64,000 bases of DNA from RGIG3009 sp045541495. Lineage in GTDB: Bacteria > Bacillota > Clostridia > Oscillospirales > Acutalibacteraceae. The stretch's first letter is position 1; each line of letters opens with the position of its first letter. Below are positions 17,035 through 25,392 of the stretch, in pieces. The DNA is taken from the NCBI GenBank assembly GCA_045541495.1, contig JAZQJE010000031.1, forward strand, positions 7,859 to 71,858. The letters are read 5' to 3'. The notes beneath the pieces were generated by a model. It worked only from the letters and a program-made list of their open reading frames with translations. It was not told the DNA's origin and made no database searches. A program made the translations under genes and the position numbers.

Positions 17035-17063
17035 ATTATACCCCCGTCCTCCCCATTTGTCAA
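17035..17063 (-). promoter_or_regulatory. Consensus sigma-A promoter of feoAB
   Basis: Minus strand TTGACA (17058-17063), 17-nt spacer, TATAAT (17035-17040): a full consensus promoter, expected to be strong when not repressed. Confidence 0.85.
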
Positions 17064-17286
17064 TCCCTTTTTCCATAAAATTTTCCATCGAACCATCATT
17101 TTATATTAAAACAGCCTGCACATGAATATTGAAAAGTGAAGTGATTCACTGATGGGAAAGAAAAGAAAATCGTATGTGCTCTCCTCTGAAATTGCCGTTA
17201 TTTTTTCAATTCCACACAAAATCCAGGGGAAAATGTGGAGTTGGGTGTAAAATGTGCAAAAAAATGGTTTAAATTTTAAAAAAGGC
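17064..17286. other. Intergenic stretch between the divergent feoA and ppdK promoters
   Basis: AT-rich DNA with no convincing gene. One minus-strand open frame (17106-17372) has no ribosome site or recognisable motif. With both promoters included, the non-coding span is 16942-17400. Confidence 0.6.
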
Positions 17287-17315
17287 TTTGCATTGAGTTG
17301 AATCTGTGATATAAT
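17287..17315 (+). promoter_or_regulatory. Promoter of ppdK with extended -10
   Basis: TTTGCA (17287-17292), 17-nt spacer, TGA-TATAAT with TATAAT at 17310-17315. The leader then forms a short hairpin (17323-17344) before an AGGAGGT site. Confidence 0.7.
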
Positions 17316-17400
17316 ACTTGCGGCTATTCGGGCACCCGATAGCATTTTGTTTCTGTTGTCAGTAAAAGACATGAAAAATACGTAGGAGGTTGACTGAAGA

Positions 17401-20031
17401 ATGAGTCACAAGTTTGTCTATCTGTTCAGCGAAGGCGACGCGTCCATGCGTGAGTTGCTGGGTGGTAAAGGCGCTAACTTGGCCGAAATGACCAAGATCG
17501 GCTTGCCGGTTCCCCAGGGCTTTACCGTTACCACGGAGGCCTGCACCCAGTACTATGAAGATGGCCGCAAGATCAACGAGGACATCCAAGCCCAAATCAT
17601 GGAGTACATCGATAAGATGGAAGGCATCACCGGTAAAAAATTCGGTGATAAAGAGAACCCGCTTCTCGTTTCCGTCCGTTCCGGTGCCCGTGCTTCCATG
17701 CCCGGCATGATGGATACCATTTTGAACCTTGGTTTGAACGAAGACGTGGTACAGACCATGGCTGCCAAGTCCGGCAACGCTCGTTGGGCTTATGACTGCT
17801 ATCGTCGTTTTATTCAGATGTATTCCGACGTAGTTATGGAAGTCGGTAAAAAATACTTTGAGGAACTCATCGATAAGATGAAGGAAGAAAAAGGCGTCAC
17901 CCAAGACGTGGACCTGACCGCCGACGATCTCAAAGAATTGGCTTGCCAGTTCAAAGCCGAATACAAAGCCAAGATCGGCAAGGACTACCCCACCAATCCC
18001 AAAGAGCAGCTCATGGGCGCTGTGGAAGCGGTATTCCGTTCTTGGGACAACCCCCGTGCCAACGTGTATCGCCGTGACAACGACATTCCCTATTCCTGGG
18101 GTACTGCCGTTAACGTACAGATGATGGCGTTCGGTAACATGGGCGACAACTGCGGTACCGGCGTTGCCTTTACCCGTGACCCCGCTACCGGCGAGCCCGG
18201 TTTGATGGGTGAGTTCCTCACCAACGCCCAGGGCGAAGACGTGGTGGCCGGTGTCCGTACGCCCATGCCCATCGCTGAGATGGCGGAGAAGTTCCCCGCC
18301 GCATTCGAAGAATTTAAGAAGGTCTGCGCGATCTTGGAAGACCACTATCGCGATATGCAGGATATGGAGTTTACCGTGGAAGACGGCAAACTGTATATGT
18401 TACAAACCCGTAACGGCAAACGCACCGCCAAAGCCGCGTTGAAGATCGCTTGCGATCTGGTGGACGAGGGTATGATCGACAAGAAACAGGCGGTCGCCAT
18501 GATCGATCCCCGTAATCTGGATACCTTGCTCCATCCCCAGTTCGACCAAAAAGCCCTGAAAGCCGCTACTCCCGCGGGTAAAGGTCTGGGTGCTTCTCCC
18601 GGTGCCGCTTGCGGTCGCGTGGTATTCACCGCGGAAGATGCCGAAGCATGGAATGCCCGCGGCGAAAAAGTGGTATTGGTCCGTTTGGAGACCTCTCCCG
18701 AAGATATCACCGGCATGAAGGCTTCTCAGGGTATTCTGACCGTGCGCGGCGGTATGACTTCTCACGCCGCCGTTGTGGCCCGTGGTATGGGTACCTGCTG
18801 CGTATCCGGTTGCGGCGAGATCAAGATGGACGAAGAGAACAAGAAGTTCGAGTTGGCCGGTAAAGTGTACAACGAAGGCGATTACATCTCCATCGACGGT
18901 TCTACCGGTAACATCTACGACGGTATCATCCCCACCGTGGATGCGGAGATCGCCGGCGAGTTCGGCCGTATCATGCAGTGGGCGGACGAGTTCCGTACCC
19001 TGAAAGTTCGCACCAACGCCGACACCCCCACCGATGCGAAAAAAGCTCGCGAGTTGGGTGCGGAAGGTATTGGTCTGTGCCGTACCGAGCACATGTTCTT
19101 CGAAGCCGATCGTATTGCGGCGTTCCGTGAAATGATCTGTGCCGATACCGTGGAAGAGCGCGAAGCCGCTCTCGACAAGATCCTGCCCTATCAACAGGGT
19201 GACTTCGAAAAACTGTACGAAGCACTGGAAGGCTGCCCCGTGACTATTCGTTTCCTCGATCCTCCGCTGCACGAGTTCGTACCCACCGAAGAAGCCGATA
19301 TCGAGTTGTTGGCCAAAGCGCAGGGTAAGACCGTGGCGGACATCAAGAACATCATCTCCGGCTTGCACGAGTTCAACCCCATGATGGGTCACCGTGGTTG
19401 CCGTTTGGCTGTCACCTATCCCGAAATCGCCAAGATGCAGACCAGCGCTGTTATCCGCGCTGCCATCAACGTCAAGAAGGCCCATCCCGATTGGGATCTC
19501 GTTCCCGAGATCATGATCCCCTTGACCGGCGAAGTGAAGGAAATGAAGTTCGTGAAAGACATTGTGGTAGCTACCGCTGATGCGGAGATCGCCGCTGCGG
19601 GTGCTGATCTGAAATACGAAGTGGGTACCATGATGGAGATCCCCCGTGCGTGCCTCACCGCTGACGAGATCGCCAAAGAAGCCGAATTCTTCTGCTTCGG
19701 TACCAACGATCTGACGCAGATGACCTTCGGCTTCTCCCGTGACGATGCCGGTAAGTTCCTCACCGCGTACTATGACAGCAAGATCTATGAAAACGATCCC
19801 TTCGCCAAGTTGGATCAAAACGGCGTTGGTAAGTTGATGGATATGGCGGTCACCCTCGGCAAGAAAGTGCGTCCCGAGATGCATTGCGGCATCTGCGGCG
19901 AGCACGGCGGCGGCCCCGTTTCCGTCGAGTTCTGCCACCAGATCGGCCTTGGCTATGTATCCTGCTCGCCTTTCCGCGTGCCGATCGCCCGTCTCGCCGC
20001 CGCTCAGGCTGCAATTAAGGACAACAAGTAA
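17401..20031 (+). CDS. ppdK: Pyruvate, phosphate dikinase
   Basis: An 876-residue PPDK that interconverts pyruvate + ATP + Pi and PEP + AMP + PPi; in clostridia it often works in PPi-linked glycolysis or gluconeogenesis. Parts in order: N-terminal ATP-grasp domain beginning KFVYLFSEGDASMRELLGGKGANL; swivelling phosphohistidine domain with GGMTSHAAVVARGMG; C-terminal PEP/pyruvate TIM barrel with GLCRTEHMF, the FGTNDLTQM segment and the catalytic cysteine in HCGICGEHGG. Start preceded by AGGAGGT about 11 nt upstream. Codon use is strongly biased, as in highly expressed genes, and this creates long antisense open frames that are not genes. Its last 16 codons reappear in degraded form twice downstream. 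Confidence 0.98.
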   Translation: MSHKFVYLFSEGDASMRELLGGKGANLAEMTKIGLPVPQGFTVTTEACTQYYEDGRKINEDIQAQIMEYIDKMEGITGKKFGDKENPLLVSVRSGARASMPGMMDTILNLGLNEDVVQTMAAKSGNARWAYDCYRRFIQMYSDVVMEVGKKYFEELIDKMKEEKGVTQDVDLTADDLKELACQFKAEYKAKIGKDYPTNPKEQLMGAVEAVFRSWDNPRANVYRRDNDIPYSWGTAVNVQMMAFGNMGDNCGTGVAFTRDPATGEPGLMGEFLTNAQGEDVVAGVRTPMPIAEMAEKFPAAFEEFKKVCAILEDHYRDMQDMEFTVEDGKLYMLQTRNGKRTAKAALKIACDLVDEGMIDKKQAVAMIDPRNLDTLLHPQFDQKALKAATPAGKGLGASPGAACGRVVFTAEDAEAWNARGEKVVLVRLETSPEDITGMKASQGILTVRGGMTSHAAVVARGMGTCCVSGCGEIKMDEENKKFELAGKVYNEGDYISIDGSTGNIYDGIIPTVDAEIAGEFGRIMQWADEFRTLKVRTNADTPTDAKKARELGAEGIGLCRTEHMFFEADRIAAFREMICADTVEEREAALDKILPYQQGDFEKLYEALEGCPVTIRFLDPPLHEFVPTEEADIELLAKAQGKTVADIKNIISGLHEFNPMMGHRGCRLAVTYPEIAKMQTSAVIRAAINVKKAHPDWDLVPEIMIPLTGEVKEMKFVKDIVVATADAEIAAAGADLKYEVGTMMEIPRACLTADEIAKEAEFFCFGTNDLTQMTFGFSRDDAGKFLTAYYDSKIYENDPFAKLDQNGVGKLMDMAVTLGKKVRPEMHCGICGEHGGGPVSVEFCHQIGLGYVSCSPFRVPIARLAAAQAAIKDNK

Positions 20032-20057
20032 TTGTTGACTTTATAAAAACAGAACGG

Positions 20058-20090
20058 ATCCCCACCGATTGCTCGGTGGGGATTTTTATT
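20058..20090 (+). terminator. ppdK terminator
   Basis: 11-bp stem (20058-20068 with 20073-20083), 4-nt loop, then TTTTTATT. A related hairpin follows the first downstream ppdK-tail copy. Confidence 0.88.
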
Positions 20091-20117
20091 GCAAAGCATA
20101 TGAAAATATGGTATGCT
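20089..20117 (+). promoter_or_regulatory. Promoter of the glycerate kinase gene
   Basis: TTGCAA (20089-20094), 17-nt spacer, TGG-TATGCT (TATGCT at 20112-20117), an extended -10 form starting right at the ppdK terminator. Confidence 0.55.
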
Positions 20118-20160
20118 TTCTCTATAAATATGTACAGCTGTGATTTGATAGGAGATACAA

Positions 20161-21291
20161 ATGAAAGTTGTAGTTGCAATAGACTCTTTCAAAGGGAGTT
20201 TATCTTCGTTGCAGGCGGGTAATGCCGTTAAAGAAGCTATCTGCCGATTAGGCGGCAATGCAGAGGTTTTGGTGAAGCCTTTGGCGGATGGCGGTGAGGG
20301 TACTGTTGAAGCTTTAGCAGAAACCTCTAATGCTGAAATGGTGGAGATAGAGGTTAATGGTCCTTTAATGAAGCCCGTAATAGCGAAATATTGCGTTTTT
20401 AAGGATACGAATACTGCGGTTATAGAAATGGCAGCCGCCTCTGGAATAACCCTTGTATCTCCCGAAGACAGAAATCCTTTAGAAACTACAACTTTTGGTG
20501 TTGGCGAACTTATTAAAGATGCTATTAATAGAGGCTGCACACGATTTGTTGTTGGCATTGGTGGCAGTGCTACTAATGATGGCGGTACGGGTATGCTTAC
20601 CGCCTTAGGTTATGAGTTGTTAGATAAAAATGGCAACCCGATTGTGTTTGGTGCAAAAGGATTAAAAGATTTAAATAGGATTAAAACCGATAATGTTTTA
20701 CCCGAACTTAAATATTGCGAGTTTAATATCGCTTGCGACGTTACAAATCCACTTTGTGGGGAAAGCGGTTGCAGTGCAGTGTACGGCCCACAAAAGGGTG
20801 CAACACCCGAAATGATTGAAGATATGGATGGTTGGCTTGAGAAATATGCTGAATTAGCAAAAAGTGTTTCAAGCAAATCGGATAAGGACTATGCGGGAGC
20901 GGGTGCGGCAGGTGGATTAGGTTTTGCGTTTTTGTCCTTTACCAATGCTACTCTTAAATCGGGAATCCAAATTATTTTAGATGAAATAAATATCGAAGCC
21001 GACATAAAAAATGCTGACATAGTTGTAACGGGAGAGGGTCGTCTCGATTCTCAAACCGTCCAAGGCAAGGCCCCTATCGGTGTGGCAAAACTTGCAAAAA
21101 AATATGGCAAAAAAGTAATTGCTTTTTCGGGTTGTGTAACGGATGATGCCGAAGTATGCAACGAACACGGAATAGATGCGTTTTTCCCTATATTAAGGGG
21201 CGTTACGACCTTGGAAGAAGCACTCGATACCAATAATGCATATAAAAATTTAACCGCTACGGCTTATCAGGCGTTCAGATTGCTGTTTTAA
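20161..21291 (+). CDS. glxK: Glycerate kinase (GK1 type)
   Basis: A 376-residue glycerate kinase of the GarK/GlxK family, phosphorylating D-glycerate to 2- or 3-phosphoglycerate. Family marks: N-terminal AIDSFKGSLSSLQAG, KPLADGGEGTVEA, GIGGSATNDGGTG, ACDVTNPLCG, GAGAAGGLGF and TGEGRLDSQT. The ribosome site is GGAG, 9 nt before the ATG. The codon use is much more AT-rich than ppdK and most of the window, which points to acquisition. It has its own promoter and is followed by a decayed copy of the ppdK 3' end with terminator. Confidence 0.93.
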   Translation: MKVVVAIDSFKGSLSSLQAGNAVKEAICRLGGNAEVLVKPLADGGEGTVEALAETSNAEMVEIEVNGPLMKPVIAKYCVFKDTNTAVIEMAAASGITLVSPEDRNPLETTTFGVGELIKDAINRGCTRFVVGIGGSATNDGGTGMLTALGYELLDKNGNPIVFGAKGLKDLNRIKTDNVLPELKYCEFNIACDVTNPLCGESGCSAVYGPQKGATPEMIEDMDGWLEKYAELAKSVSSKSDKDYAGAGAAGGLGFAFLSFTNATLKSGIQIILDEINIEADIKNADIVVTGEGRLDSQTVQGKAPIGVAKLAKKYGKKVIAFSGCVTDDAEVCNEHGIDAFFPILRGVTTLEEALDTNNAYKNLTATAYQAFRLLF

Positions 21292-21309
21292 CAAGTGATT
21301 ATTAATTTC

Positions 21310-21415
21310 CCTCTTTTGCGGTTTGCACCACAGGCTGCAATCAAAGAATCTAAGTAATTAGATTTATAAAGCAAAACTCATCGCCCTACCGATTTTTCGG
21401 TGGGGCGATTTTTGT
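21310..21415 (+). repeat. Degraded duplicate of the ppdK 3' end and terminator (copy B)
   Basis: Codons 21310-21357 read PLLRFAPQAAIKESK-stop, matching the native PpdK end PIARLAAAQAAIKDNK-stop with one codon missing. The match continues past the stop (AAGTAATT, TTTATAAA) into a terminator of the same design, a 13-bp stem at 21380-21409 followed by T's. It has no start or upstream coding part, so it is a remnant, not a gene. Confidence 0.75.
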
Positions 21416-21424
21416 GCAAAGTTC

Positions 21425-21453
21425 TTTCTATTTAAAATACAATGTGATATAAT
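21425..21453 (+). promoter_or_regulatory. Probable promoter of the methyltransferase gene
   Basis: Extended -10 TGA-TATAAT (TATAAT at 21448-21453). The -35 is weak (TTTCTA at 21425-21430, 17-nt spacer). Confidence 0.5.
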
Positions 21454-21491
21454 GTAGCAAAACAACAAACAAAGTTTGACGGAGAACTACT

Positions 21492-22163
21492 ATGACAATG
21501 AAATTGTTTCTTGAGGCAATAACGAAATTTTTATTAGGTGTTGCTCTGGTTGGGTTATTGATATTCTTACCTGCTGGTACTTTTTCTTATTTTAACGGCT
21601 GGTTATTGATGGGGATTTTATTCGTGCCAATGTTCTTTGCAGGAATTGTAATGATGTTCAAAAATCCTGACCTATTAAGAAGCAGACTGGATGCAAAAGA
21701 AAAGCAAAAAGAGCAAAGCCTTGTTGTAAAATTGAGCGGTCTTATGTTTTTGGTGGGCTTTGTCCTTGCGGGACTTGGTGTCCGTTTCCATTGGTATATC
21801 TTGCCGACGGGTGTAGTAATCGGTGCGGCGGTTATATTTCTAATTGCATATTTTCTCTATGCAGAGGTGCTCCGTGAAAACACATACCTTAGCCGCACGA
21901 TTGAAGTACAAGAAAATCAAAAGGTAATTGATACGGGGTTATATGGCATTGTCAGACACCCGATGTATAGTGTGACTTTGCTTTTGTTTTTATCAATACC
22001 GATTGTGTTGGGCTCTGTCTATTCGTTTTTTGTTTTTCTCGCATACCCTTTCATCATAGCAAAACGGATTAAACACGAAGAAAAATTCCTTGAAGAAGAG
22101 CTTGATGGTTATCGTGAATATAAGCGAAAAGTCAAATACCGTTTGATACCGTTCATTTGGTAA
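21492..22163 (+). CDS. Isoprenylcysteine carboxyl methyltransferase-like membrane protein
   Basis: A 223-residue membrane protein with about five helices. The C-terminal half has the ICMT/PEMT-type signature: LYGIVRHPMYSVTLL, then EEKFLEEELDGYREYKRKVKYRLIPFIW, where the His-Pro and Glu/Tyr residues line the SAM and lipid-head site. Bacterial members methylate unknown lipid or small-molecule substrates, since prenylated proteins are absent. GGAGAACTACT precedes the ATG. Like the glycerate kinase it is AT-rich, has its own promoter and is followed by a ppdK-tail remnant. Confidence 0.8.
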   Translation: MTMKLFLEAITKFLLGVALVGLLIFLPAGTFSYFNGWLLMGILFVPMFFAGIVMMFKNPDLLRSRLDAKEKQKEQSLVVKLSGLMFLVGFVLAGLGVRFHWYILPTGVVIGAAVIFLIAYFLYAEVLRENTYLSRTIEVQENQKVIDTGLYGIVRHPMYSVTLLLFLSIPIVLGSVYSFFVFLAYPFIIAKRIKHEEKFLEEELDGYREYKRKVKYRLIPFIW

Positions 22164-22171
22164 TAAATTCC

Positions 22172-22274
22172 CCTCTTTTGCGTACTGCGACTCAGGCTGC
22201 TGTTAAGGATATGAAATACATCATACCCTAAAACAAAATTTATCCGCCCGAATTTCTTCGGGCGGATTTTTTTG
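22172..22274 (+). repeat. Second degraded duplicate of the ppdK 3' end (copy C)
   Basis: Codons from 22172 read PLLRTATQAAVKDMK, again matching PIARLAAAQAAIKDNK with the same single-codon gap as copy B. The original stop is lost and the frame runs to a TAA at 22229-22231. It is preceded by CCCCTCTTTTGCG, shared with copy B, and followed by its own terminator. No start codon or upstream coding part is present. Confidence 0.65.
22242..22274 (+). terminator. Terminator after copy C
   Basis: 10-bp stem (22242-22251 with 22258-22267) with a TTTC-containing loop and a following run of T. Confidence 0.85.
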
Positions 22275-22282
22275 TATTTTTC

Positions 22283-22311
22283 TTGTTCGTTGAATGTGAA
22301 CATGGTATACT
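22283..22311 (+). promoter_or_regulatory. Promoter of the PdaA-like gene
   Basis: TTGTTC (22283-22288), 17-nt spacer, TGG-TATACT (TATACT at 22306-22311). Confidence 0.65.
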
Positions 22312-22363
22312 GTATATAGATTTACAAGACGACAAGCAATCGTCTTCTTTAAGGAGAAAATTC

Positions 22364-23416
22364 ATGAAGGACGTTTTATGTGTTGTCTGTTGTGTAATGT
22401 TGTGCCTTGTGTTATGCTCCTGCATGGCAGCACCTGCCGAAACTCCACAGACAACAAGAAGTACCACCACATCTATCATCACCACTACCACATCCTTTGG
22501 GGGAACATCCGCAACCGAGCAAACAACGACAAGCGACATCCCGACCACGGTGACGACCACAAGGAGGAACCCCACGACCACCCACCGTCCCACGACCACC
22601 GTTTTGCCCACAACGGAACAGACATCCACCATTACCCCAACGAACCCCACTAAAAATCCCTTAAAACCGTTTACATATACCGTGAAGGATCCCGACAACA
22701 AACGGGGATTGTCTACTAAGAAATACGGGTTTTCTTTCGGCGTGGGGCAAAATGGTGAACCGCCTGCCCAATCCGTTGCCAATCAACACACTTTTGATGG
22801 GTTTGACAACGTGTCCGCCTTGGCATTGGATCTGCAAACTGACCAAAAGGTTATGTATTTAACCTTTGACAACGGGTACGAGTATCACAATCTTACGGCA
22901 GATATACTGGATACTTTAAAACAAAAAAACGTAAAAGCGGCGTTTTTTGTCACACTCAGTTATGTAAAGGGAAACAAAGCGTTGGTAAAACGTATGATCG
23001 ACGAGGGGCACATCGTAGGAAATCACAGTACCACCCACCCCTCCTTTCCCAAACTCACACGAACGCAAATGGCAAAGGAAATCGCACAGTTGGACAATTA
23101 TTTACGGGAACACTTTTCGTATACCAGTCCTTATTTTCGGTTTCCTGCAGGGGAATATTCGGAAAATGCGTTGGAATTGGTGACATCCCTTGGCTATCAT
23201 GGGGTATTTTGGTCCCTTGCTCATGCCGATTGGGACACCTCGACACAACAAGGCGCCAAGCACGCGTATGATACCGTCACCTCGCGGTTTCATTCGGGGG
23301 CGGTGATCTTGCTTCATGCCGTATCACAGGATAACGCACAAGCACTGGGCGATATCATCGACACGGCCATTGACGAAGGATATACCTTTGACACGTTAGA
23401 TGAATACTTTCAATAA
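22364..23416 (+). CDS. PdaA-like polysaccharide deacetylase lipoprotein
   Basis: A 350-residue CE4 protein; start at 22364 behind AAGGAG. The N-terminus is a lipoprotein signal rich in Cys and Val, with a lipobox-like LCSC near residue 20, then a long Thr/Pro linker (about 25-110) and the deacetylase domain. The catalytic motif is YLTFDNGYE, with Asn in place of the second Asp, as in PdaA muramic-acid deacetylases that prepare muramic-delta-lactam in spore cortex. HSTTH is the zinc motif, followed by RFPAGE, FWSLAHADW and LLHA. So a sporulation or wall role is likely. The linker suggests extension through the wall. No sporulation-sigma promoter is evident. Confidence 0.85.
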   Translation: MKDVLCVVCCVMLCLVLCSCMAAPAETPQTTRSTTTSIITTTTSFGGTSATEQTTTSDIPTTVTTTRRNPTTTHRPTTTVLPTTEQTSTITPTNPTKNPLKPFTYTVKDPDNKRGLSTKKYGFSFGVGQNGEPPAQSVANQHTFDGFDNVSALALDLQTDQKVMYLTFDNGYEYHNLTADILDTLKQKNVKAAFFVTLSYVKGNKALVKRMIDEGHIVGNHSTTHPSFPKLTRTQMAKEIAQLDNYLREHFSYTSPYFRFPAGEYSENALELVTSLGYHGVFWSLAHADWDTSTQQGAKHAYDTVTSRFHSGAVILLHAVSQDNAQALGDIIDTAIDEGYTFDTLDEYFQ

Positions 23417-23417
23417 G

Positions 23418-23455
23418 AAATGATCCCTTTCGGAGTTTTCCGAAAGGGATCATTT
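23418..23455. terminator. Bidirectional terminator, pdaA-like / sorC-type
   Basis: A 17-bp perfect stem (23418-23434 with 23439-23455) and a 4-nt loop between two convergent genes. Confidence 0.85.
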
Positions 23456-23457
23456 CG

Positions 23458-24384
23458 TTATCGGCAATCCAACACTTGTTTTGCCGTGTATTCGTCGGTG
23501 ATGAAGGTGTCGATCAAGTTAGTGCGTAACGCGCCCGCAATGGCGCGCACCTTATCGTCGCCGCAAGCGACGGCAATGGTTTGTTTCGCCTGCCGAATAT
23601 CCTCGGCAGAAGCGCACAAGGTATTTTCATACAGGTCTACGAACTCGCCGTTTTCGGTGAAAAAATGGGTAGCCACGTCGCCGATCACGGCGGAACGCTT
23701 GTCGCTGTATCCAAAAGTTTTGCCGAAGATCTCCAACACATCGGTGTTGCCGATTCCCACCACCGCCACATCGGCGGTGCTCCACAATTGCTGGATCTTT
23801 TTATAATACGACAAGGTCTTCAGCAACACGCAATCGTTGGCCGTATCCGCCAAATAGGGGAACCACGCGTATTTGACGGCGGCACCGATCTTATCCGCCA
23901 ATTCCCGCGCCAATTCGTTGGAAGAAAAATACGCATTTTCATTATCGGTGGCGCCGAACAGGGGAAACACCGTGTTGCCCGTGGTGTCCATGTGAGGCAT
24001 GACGTGGATCAGTTCCTGAATGGTCCTGCCCCACGAAAGGGCCACTTTTTGCCCGCCTTGTTCCAACAACGGAAGTAAATAATTCACCGCGGCTTTCACG
24101 GTCATGAGGCGGCGCATAGACTCGTTTTGGCTACTGACCCCGCTCACCACACAGCGGTTGATTCCAAACGCTTGACACAGCTGTCGTTCCAGTTCTTCAC
24201 AATCTTTTTGAGGATTGTGAATGGTGATCTCCACAATATTCTCTTTGATAGCGTCGTTTAGCAGTTTGGAGACCGTTTGTCGGGAAAGACCCATGCAATC
24301 GGCAATCTCCTGCTGGGTATACTTTTTCTCGTAATACAGGGTCGCCGCTTCCGACATCATGATTTTCTCATCACGGATCTTCAT
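23458..24384 (-). CDS. SorC-family sugar-binding transcriptional regulator
   Basis: A 308-residue regulator: N-terminal helix-turn-helix YTQQEIADCMGLSRQTVSKLL (about residues 23-43), then the SorC sugar-phosphate-binding domain with SGVSSQNESMRRLMTVKAA, ALSWGRTIQEL, VGIGNTD and the C-terminal ACGDDKVRAIAGAL. It is divergent from an aldolase-dehydrogenase-kinase unit and most likely controls it in response to a phosphorylated sugar. AAGGTGAG lies just before the ATG. Both promoters and two quasi-palindromic ACATTTGT sites fill the 127-nt gap. Confidence 0.9.
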   Translation of the reverse strand: MKIRDEKIMMSEAATLYYEKKYTQQEIADCMGLSRQTVSKLLNDAIKENIVEITIHNPQKDCEELERQLCQAFGINRCVVSGVSSQNESMRRLMTVKAAVNYLLPLLEQGGQKVALSWGRTIQELIHVMPHMDTTGNTVFPLFGATDNENAYFSSNELARELADKIGAAVKYAWFPYLADTANDCVLLKTLSYYKKIQQLWSTADVAVVGIGNTDVLEIFGKTFGYSDKRSAVIGDVATHFFTENGEFVDLYENTLCASAEDIRQAKQTIAVACGDDKVRAIAGALRTNLIDTFITDEYTAKQVLDCR

Positions 24385-24405
24385 GTTCTCACCTTCTGTC
24401 TGCGT

Positions 24406-24434
24406 ATTTTATCACGATTCCGCCTTTCTGTCAA
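24406..24434 (-). promoter_or_regulatory. Promoter of the SorC-type regulator
   Basis: Minus strand TTGACA (24429-24434), 17-nt spacer, TAAAAT (24406-24411). Confidence 0.7.
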
Positions 24435-24442
24435 TCATTTTA

Positions 24443-24463
24443 ACATTTGTATTTGACATTTGT
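24443..24463. promoter_or_regulatory. Putative SorC operator pair
   Basis: Two copies of the quasi-palindrome ACATTTGT (24443-24450 and 24456-24463) with 13-nt centre-to-centre spacing overlap the -35 element of the aldolase promoter. This is the right place for the divergent regulator, but the assignment is inferred. Confidence 0.45.
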
Positions 24464-24481
24464 TAATTGCGGTGGTATAAT
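24453..24481 (+). promoter_or_regulatory. Consensus promoter of the aldolase-dehydrogenase-kinase unit
   Basis: TTGACA (24453-24458), 17-nt spacer, TATAAT (24476-24481), both perfect. Confidence 0.85.
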
Positions 24482-24511
24482 GATTATATTCTAAAAGAGG
24501 AGTTGCGTATT

Positions 24512-25381
24512 ATGTTAGTTTCCATGAAAGAGATGCTGGAGGACGCTCGTCAAAACCACTATGCGATCCCCGCCTTTGATGTCAGTAACTATGAAATGAT
24601 GAAAGCGGTATTGGAAGCGTGTGAAGAAGAACGCTCCCCCGCTTTGTTGATGGGACTCGGTGTGGATCTGGTAGGCAAAGGGTTGCCACTCATAACCGCC
24701 ATGGTTCGTGAGGCTTCCAACCATTTTTCCATCCCCGTTTGTTTCCATTTGGACCACGCCACGGACTTAGAATTCATCAAAGCCGCCTGCAACGCGGGAT
24801 TCAGTTCGGTGATGTATGACGGTTCTTCTCTGCCCTTTGAAGAAAATGCCCGCAAGACGTTGGAAGTAGTGCAATACGCCCATTCCATCGGTGCCACCGT
24901 GGAAGCGGAGCTGGGCCACGTGGGCAATGCCATGGTAGGTAACGAGAAAGAGACCGTACAGGACGAAGATCCCGAAGACACCCTCACCGTGCCGGAAGAA
25001 GTGGTAAAATTCGTGGAGATCACCGATGTGGATGCCTTAGCCATCGCCATCGGCACCGCTCACGGCGTGTATAAGAAGACCCCCACCCTGCGTATCGACC
25101 GTTTGGACGAGATCACAGCGGTGTGCGATCGCCCGCTGGTATTGCACGGCGGCAGCGGAACGCCCGATGAGCAAATGCAAAACGCCATCAAACACGGTAT
25201 CACCAAGATCAACATTTATTCCGACGTGGTCGGTGCTATGAACGCGGGTTTGAAAGCCAAGTTGAACACCATTGAAAACCCCTCGACTTGGCCGGTATTT
25301 GTCTTTGAAGATGCCCGCAATCTGATGAAAGAGGTCGTTCGCAACAAGGTGAGAACCTTCGGCAGCGCCAACAGAGTATAA
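24512..25381 (+). CDS. Class II (zinc) aldolase of the fructose-bisphosphate aldolase family
   Basis: A 289-residue class II aldolase; start at 24512 behind AGAGGAG. Zinc and substrate motifs are FHLDHATD, YDGSSLPFEEN, EAELGHVG, GTAHGVYK, LHGGSGTP and KINIYSD, so a working dihydroxyacetone-phosphate site is expected. The family includes fructose- and tagatose-bisphosphate aldolases and others. Sequence departs from the usual HLDHG (here HLDHATD), so the substrate may differ. First gene of a unit with a SorE-like dehydrogenase and a ribulokinase, under a SorC-type regulator. A catabolic role for an unusual ketose or sugar alcohol is inferred. Confidence 0.85.
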   Translation: MLVSMKEMLEDARQNHYAIPAFDVSNYEMMKAVLEACEEERSPALLMGLGVDLVGKGLPLITAMVREASNHFSIPVCFHLDHATDLEFIKAACNAGFSSVMYDGSSLPFEENARKTLEVVQYAHSIGATVEAELGHVGNAMVGNEKETVQDEDPEDTLTVPEEVVKFVEITDVDALAIAIGTAHGVYKKTPTLRIDRLDEITAVCDRPLVLHGGSGTPDEQMQNAIKHGITKINIYSDVVGAMNAGLKAKLNTIENPSTWPVFVFEDARNLMKEVVRNKVRTFGSANRV

Positions 25382-25392
25382 GGAGATACACC

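Noticed and set aside
17106..17372. 88-residue minus-strand open frame in the feoA-ppdK gap
   Set aside because: No ribosome site or homology visible; it overlaps the ppdK promoter and leader.
17359..19938. Long antisense open frames opposite ppdK (17359-18345 and 18400-19938, minus)
   Set aside because: They arise from the strong codon bias of ppdK; no ribosome site, no family motif, and the sense gene is certain.
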